Below, piece by piece: positions 63,941-64,000 of a stretch of DNA of 64,000 nt (positions are counted from its first letter, which is position 1; the number at the start of each line of letters is the position of its first letter). Origin of the DNA: Rhyacichthys aspro (Eukaryota; Chordata; Actinopteri; Gobiiformes; Rhyacichthyidae). The stretch covers positions 1,354,525 to 1,418,524 of the forward strand of contig CM072163.1 in the NCBI GenBank assembly GCA_036850595.1, written 5' to 3'. Position numbers and translations under genes: made by a program. The notes beneath the pieces were generated by a model. The model saw nothing but the letters and a program-made list of their open reading frames with translations. It did no database searches and was not told where the DNA came from.

Positions 63941-64000
63941 GTAATCACCGTTTCACATTTAGACCAAACTCAAACCGATTCCATGTTTCCACTCGTTGGA

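Overview
The window looks like nuclear DNA of a percomorph-type teleost. The genes are split by GT-AG introns, the recognisable proteins are vertebrate (CRTC2, succinate-semialdehyde dehydrogenase, asteroid homolog 1, a fish-style TRIM), introns and spacers are full of short minisatellites, and a Tc1-like transposase relic is present. The species cannot be named from the sequence alone.

Layout. (1) About 2.0-18.4 kb, + strand: the 3' part of a CREB-regulated transcription coactivator gene, best match crtc2. It has twelve exons ending at 13149, followed by a long, repeat-bearing 3' region. (2) About 18.6-19.6 kb: a degraded Tc1-like element with one transposase segment amplified in tandem. (3) 20.4-21.8 kb: an intact single-coding-exon TRIM E3 ligase (RING, B-box, coiled coil, PRY/SPRY). 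(4) 22.9-46.5 kb: a young cluster of seven C2H2 zinc-finger genes of one family. A-E are on + and F-G on -, with a roughly 164-bp AT-rich satellite (39.84-41.6 kb) at the switch in direction. Six of the seven share an almost identical promoter and first exon. (5) 47.4-52.3 kb, - strand: complete ten-exon aldh5a1. (6) 53.2-57.2 kb, - strand: a small predicted secreted acidic, tyrosine-rich protein resembling C1orf54. Its exons are separated by large CTGGTTTAGTCC-type minisatellites. (7) 59.4 kb to the window end, + strand: an asteroid homolog 1 (aste1) gene with an ISRE-like promoter and a one-base frameshift in exon 4. It continues past the window.

The most interesting structure is in the zinc-finger cluster. 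Each of the six intact promoters is preceded by a tandem array whose unit carries CCACCAGGGGGCAG or a one-base variant, and this matches the vertebrate CTCF core. The arrays point right before A-D and left before F and G, so the satellite and gene E lie inside a convergent-motif domain. The shared N-terminal half of these proteins carries several SUMO-acceptor motifs and a SUMO-interaction-like motif. Four of the proteins end in a tail encoded by a 21-bp minisatellite (K-P-V-Q-I-Q-L) that also occurs in non-coding form through the whole window. F and G have swapped promoter types relative to A and D, which points to exchange within intron 1.

All calls come from reading the sequence, splice phases and family knowledge. 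No database search was run.
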